NCBI RefSeq assembly: GCF_000741705.1
Contig: NZ_JGZI01000008.1
Coordinates: 1 to 64,000, forward strand
Length of the DNA stretch: 64,000 nt
DNA from: Bifidobacterium psychraerophilum
GTDB lineage: Bacteria > Actinomycetota > Actinomycetes > Actinomycetales > Bifidobacteriaceae
Direction: 5' to 3'
Shown: positions 62,198-64,000 of the stretch, in pieces
How the letters are laid out: each line of letters starts with the position of its first letter
Position numbering within the stretch: position 1 is the stretch's first letter
Notes under the pieces: model-generated
Told to the model about the DNA's origin: nothing
The model's database searches: none
What the model saw: the letters and a program-made list of their open reading frames with translations, nothing else
Position numbers and translations under genes: made by a program

Positions 62198-63616
62198 TTA
62201 TCGCTGCTCAGACCACCATCTGATGAGCTCGCTCCTGGCCTCATCCTCTTCGACCGGACCGTTGTCGAGACGGAATTCCAGCATATGCTTGTACGCCTTG
62301 CCAACCAGGGGTCCCGCCTCGATGCCAAGTATTTCCATGATCTGCGTGCCGTCCAGATCAGGACGGATCGCGTCGAAATCCTCTTTCTTCTTCAATTCAT
62401 CGACGCGGGCCTCCATCTCATCCATTGCATGGGAGAACACATAGGCCTTGTGTTTGTTCTGCGTGGTGGCATCGGCGCGGGTCAGACGATTCAACCTCTC
62501 ATACAGGCTGCCGGCATCCTTCACGTATCTCCGCACCGCGGCATCGGTCCAGGGCTCGTCCACGTATCCGTGGAAACGCAGATGCAGGGCGACCAGATCG
62601 CTTACATCCTCTGTGAGCCTGTGATCGAAGCGAAGCGCCTTGAGCCGTTTACGTGTCATTTTGGCCCCGACGATATCGTGGTGGTGGAAGCTCACCTTCC
62701 CGCCGCTTTCGAAGCGTCGGGTTTTGGGCTTGCCGATGTCATGGACCAAGGCCGCCAGACGCAGGGTGAGATCAGGGGCCGGAACCGGACCATCGGGCCC
62801 CGTCTCCAGCGCCATAGCCCGATCCAACACAATCAGGGAATGTTCGAAGACATCCTTATGGCGGTGATGCTCGTCGATTTCCAACTGCAAAGCCGGGATC
62901 TCGGGGAAGACCACATCAGCGATTCCGGAATCCACCAAGGCCTCCACACCCTCATGCGGGTGTTCGGAAAGCAGGAGCTTGACCAGCTCATCACGTACCC
63001 GCTCGGCGGACACGATGGCGATCCGATCGGTCATTTCCGTTATGGCGGCGGCCGTGTCAGGAGTGATCGTGAACCCAAGTTGGGCGACGAAACGAACGGC
63101 CCTCATCATGCGCAAAGGATCATCGTCGAAGGATTGAAAAGGATTGACCGGCGTGCGCAGCACGCCCTTCGCCAGATCGGCGGCTCCTGAAAAAGGATCC
63201 ACGAATTCAAGCTCGGGCACCCTCAACGCCATCGCGTTGATCGTGAAATCCCTTCTGGACAGGTCGCCCTGCAGACTCGATCCGTAATTGACATCGGGTT
63301 TGCGCGAATCAGGTGTGTAGCTGTCACTCCGGTACGTCGTCACCTCGACTTTGACTTCGGTGCCGTCGGCTCTGCGGCGCACAGCACCCAAGGTGCCGAA
63401 TTTGCGTCCCATATCCCAGAATCCCTGGCCCCATTGCCTCAGGATCGGTTCAAACTCCTCGGGACGCGCCGATGTGCAGAAATCCAGATCGTGTGATGGT
63501 CTGTGGAGCAACAGGTCACGGACGGGACCTCCCACCAGCGAGAGTTCATAATGACGCTCTGCGAACAGATGCCCTAATTCAATGGCCTCAGGCCAGACTT
63601 CAAAATCCACGTACAC
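62198..63616 (-). CDS. cca: CCA tRNA nucleotidyltransferase with HD domain
   Basis: 472 residues. Class II nucleotidyltransferase that adds or repairs the CCA end of tRNAs. GGPVRDLLLHRPSHDLDF (with the DxD metal site) lies near 29-46, RRDFTINAMAL (NTP-binding) near 121, and DDPLRMMRAVRF near 165. The HD domain LAALVHDIGKP is in the middle, followed by HHHDIVGAK. Starts compete: the GTG at 63616 or a GTG two codons in that has better AAAGG spacing. The tRNA-Thr here lacks an encoded CCA, in line with the need for this enzyme. It is divergent from the Nudix gene. Confidence 0.94.
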   Translation of the reverse strand: MYVDFEVWPEAIELGHLFAERHYELSLVGGPVRDLLLHRPSHDLDFCTSARPEEFEPILRQWGQGFWDMGRKFGTLGAVRRRADGTEVKVEVTTYRSDSYTPDSRKPDVNYGSSLQGDLSRRDFTINAMALRVPELEFVDPFSGAADLAKGVLRTPVNPFQSFDDDPLRMMRAVRFVAQLGFTITPDTAAAITEMTDRIAIVSAERVRDELVKLLLSEHPHEGVEALVDSGIADVVFPEIPALQLEIDEHHRHKDVFEHSLIVLDRAMALETGPDGPVPAPDLTLRLAALVHDIGKPKTRRFESGGKVSFHHHDIVGAKMTRKRLKALRFDHRLTEDVSDLVALHLRFHGYVDEPWTDAAVRRYVKDAGSLYERLNRLTRADATTQNKHKAYVFSHAMDEMEARVDELKKKEDFDAIRPDLDGTQIMEILGIEAGPLVGKAYKHMLEFRLDNGPVEEDEARSELIRWWSEQR

Positions 63617-63693
63617 CCTTTCAAGGAAGTCTCACATGCGCCTACAAGCATACCGTTACCCCACCTGCACAATAACTTACGTAAAGTGGAGAC

Positions 63694-64000
63694 ATGATTA
63701 CGCCCGGAGATCTCGCGCGCATGCTCGCCCATGCCGCCGATGCTGCGGACAGACATGCCTATGCGGAGTCAGATGACGAGGGGCTTCGTTTCACATCGGA
63801 ATCGGATTCCCAGGACTTCATCGTCGGTGAGGATGCCGATGACTCCAAGCCCACGCCGGCGATGATGCCTGCACGCAGAATCAATTTCCGGCCCTCCACC
63901 TTCGCATCTCTGGATGCGCAGGAGCTTCCGGTCGTCAGGGAGTACTCCGCCGGTGGTCTGATCTTCGACGATGCCGGTCGTGTGGCGATCATCGCACGTC
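63694..64000 (+). CDS. Nudix hydrolase, N-terminal part (cut by window end)
   Basis: The first 102 codons are present. The predicted N-terminus is long and acidic (about 80 residues), followed by VVREYSAGGLIFDDAGRVAIIAR, the entry strand of a Nudix domain. The Nudix box itself lies beyond the window. GTGGAGAC stands just upstream of the ATG. This gene is commonly found divergent from cca in bifidobacteria. Substrate unknown. Confidence 0.8.
   Translation, partial: MITPGDLARMLAHAADAADRHAYAESDDEGLRFTSESDSQDFIVGEDADDSKPTPAMMPARRINFRPSTFASLDAQELPVVREYSAGGLIFDDAGRVAIIAR

Noticed and set aside
1-64000. CRISPR array or prophage
   Set aside because: No short regularly spaced direct repeats and no phage structural or integrase genes in the window.

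Overview
The window looks like chromosome of a high-GC actinobacterium, most probably Bifidobacterium or a close relative. The reasons are the dense set of carbohydrate ABC importers without their own ATPases, paired with intracellular GH13 and GH36 glycosidases and LacI/ROK regulators; the rpf-like – ksgA – ispE – LytR_C – CCA transferase – Nudix order; and a Dcd of the actinobacterial dCTP deaminase/dUTPase type. Species cannot be fixed from this sequence. No 16S, CRISPR array, prophage or intact insertion sequence is present; only a short possible transposase tail lies at the left edge.

Layout. (1) 1-8002: sirtuin, threonine ammonia-lyase, then a five-gene iron/siderophore uptake operon (lipoprotein, two FecCD permeases, ATPase, siderophore-interacting flavin reductase). 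(2) 8009-16601: sugar module 1, a binding protein, two permeases, a debranching-type protein and an oligo-1,6-glucosidase read leftward, with a divergent LacI regulator. (3) 16635-19091: a fused trehalose-6-phosphate synthase/phosphatase. (4) 19353-30099: sugar module 2, a second oligo-1,6-glucosidase, a Sip1/raffinose-synthase-like GH36 protein, a GH13 glucosidase, two permeases, a binding protein and a divergent LacI regulator; three palindromes with an AAGCGCTT core mark the likely operators. (5) 30161-37581: sugar module 3, two permeases and a binding protein with a divergent ROK regulator and a GH36 alpha-galactosidase; a tandem repeat of structured units follows the last permease gene. 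(6) 37827-57272: mostly housekeeping and envelope genes: tadA, two P2-type cation ATPases, a Na+/H+ antiporter, an esterase, dcd, rlmB, a DUF4032 protein, a MsmK-like sugar ATPase, a membrane Ser/Thr kinase and a DsbA-like protein. (7) 57425-64000: tRNA-Thr, an apparent small RNA, an Rpf-like wall lytic protein, ksgA, ispE, a LytR_C protein, CCA transferase and the start of a Nudix hydrolase.

How it fits together. None of the three sugar importers has an ATP-binding gene, and the only MsmK/UgpC-type ATPase in view is at 52675-53802, so it is the natural shared motor. Imported alpha-1,6-linked glucosides and galactosides would be split in the cytoplasm by the GH13 and GH36 enzymes. Regulation appears local: each module has its own divergent regulator and candidate operators.

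The most unusual signal is at about 57621-57826: a promoter covered by an inverted repeat, then three or four strong hairpins, two of which show the identical loop decamer CTTCCCCCAA, ending in a strong intrinsic terminator. It contains no convincing gene and reads as an undescribed C-rich-loop regulatory RNA. Many start sites were moved downstream of the longest open frame on the basis of Shine-Dalgarno spacing or family alignment; these choices are noted per entry.
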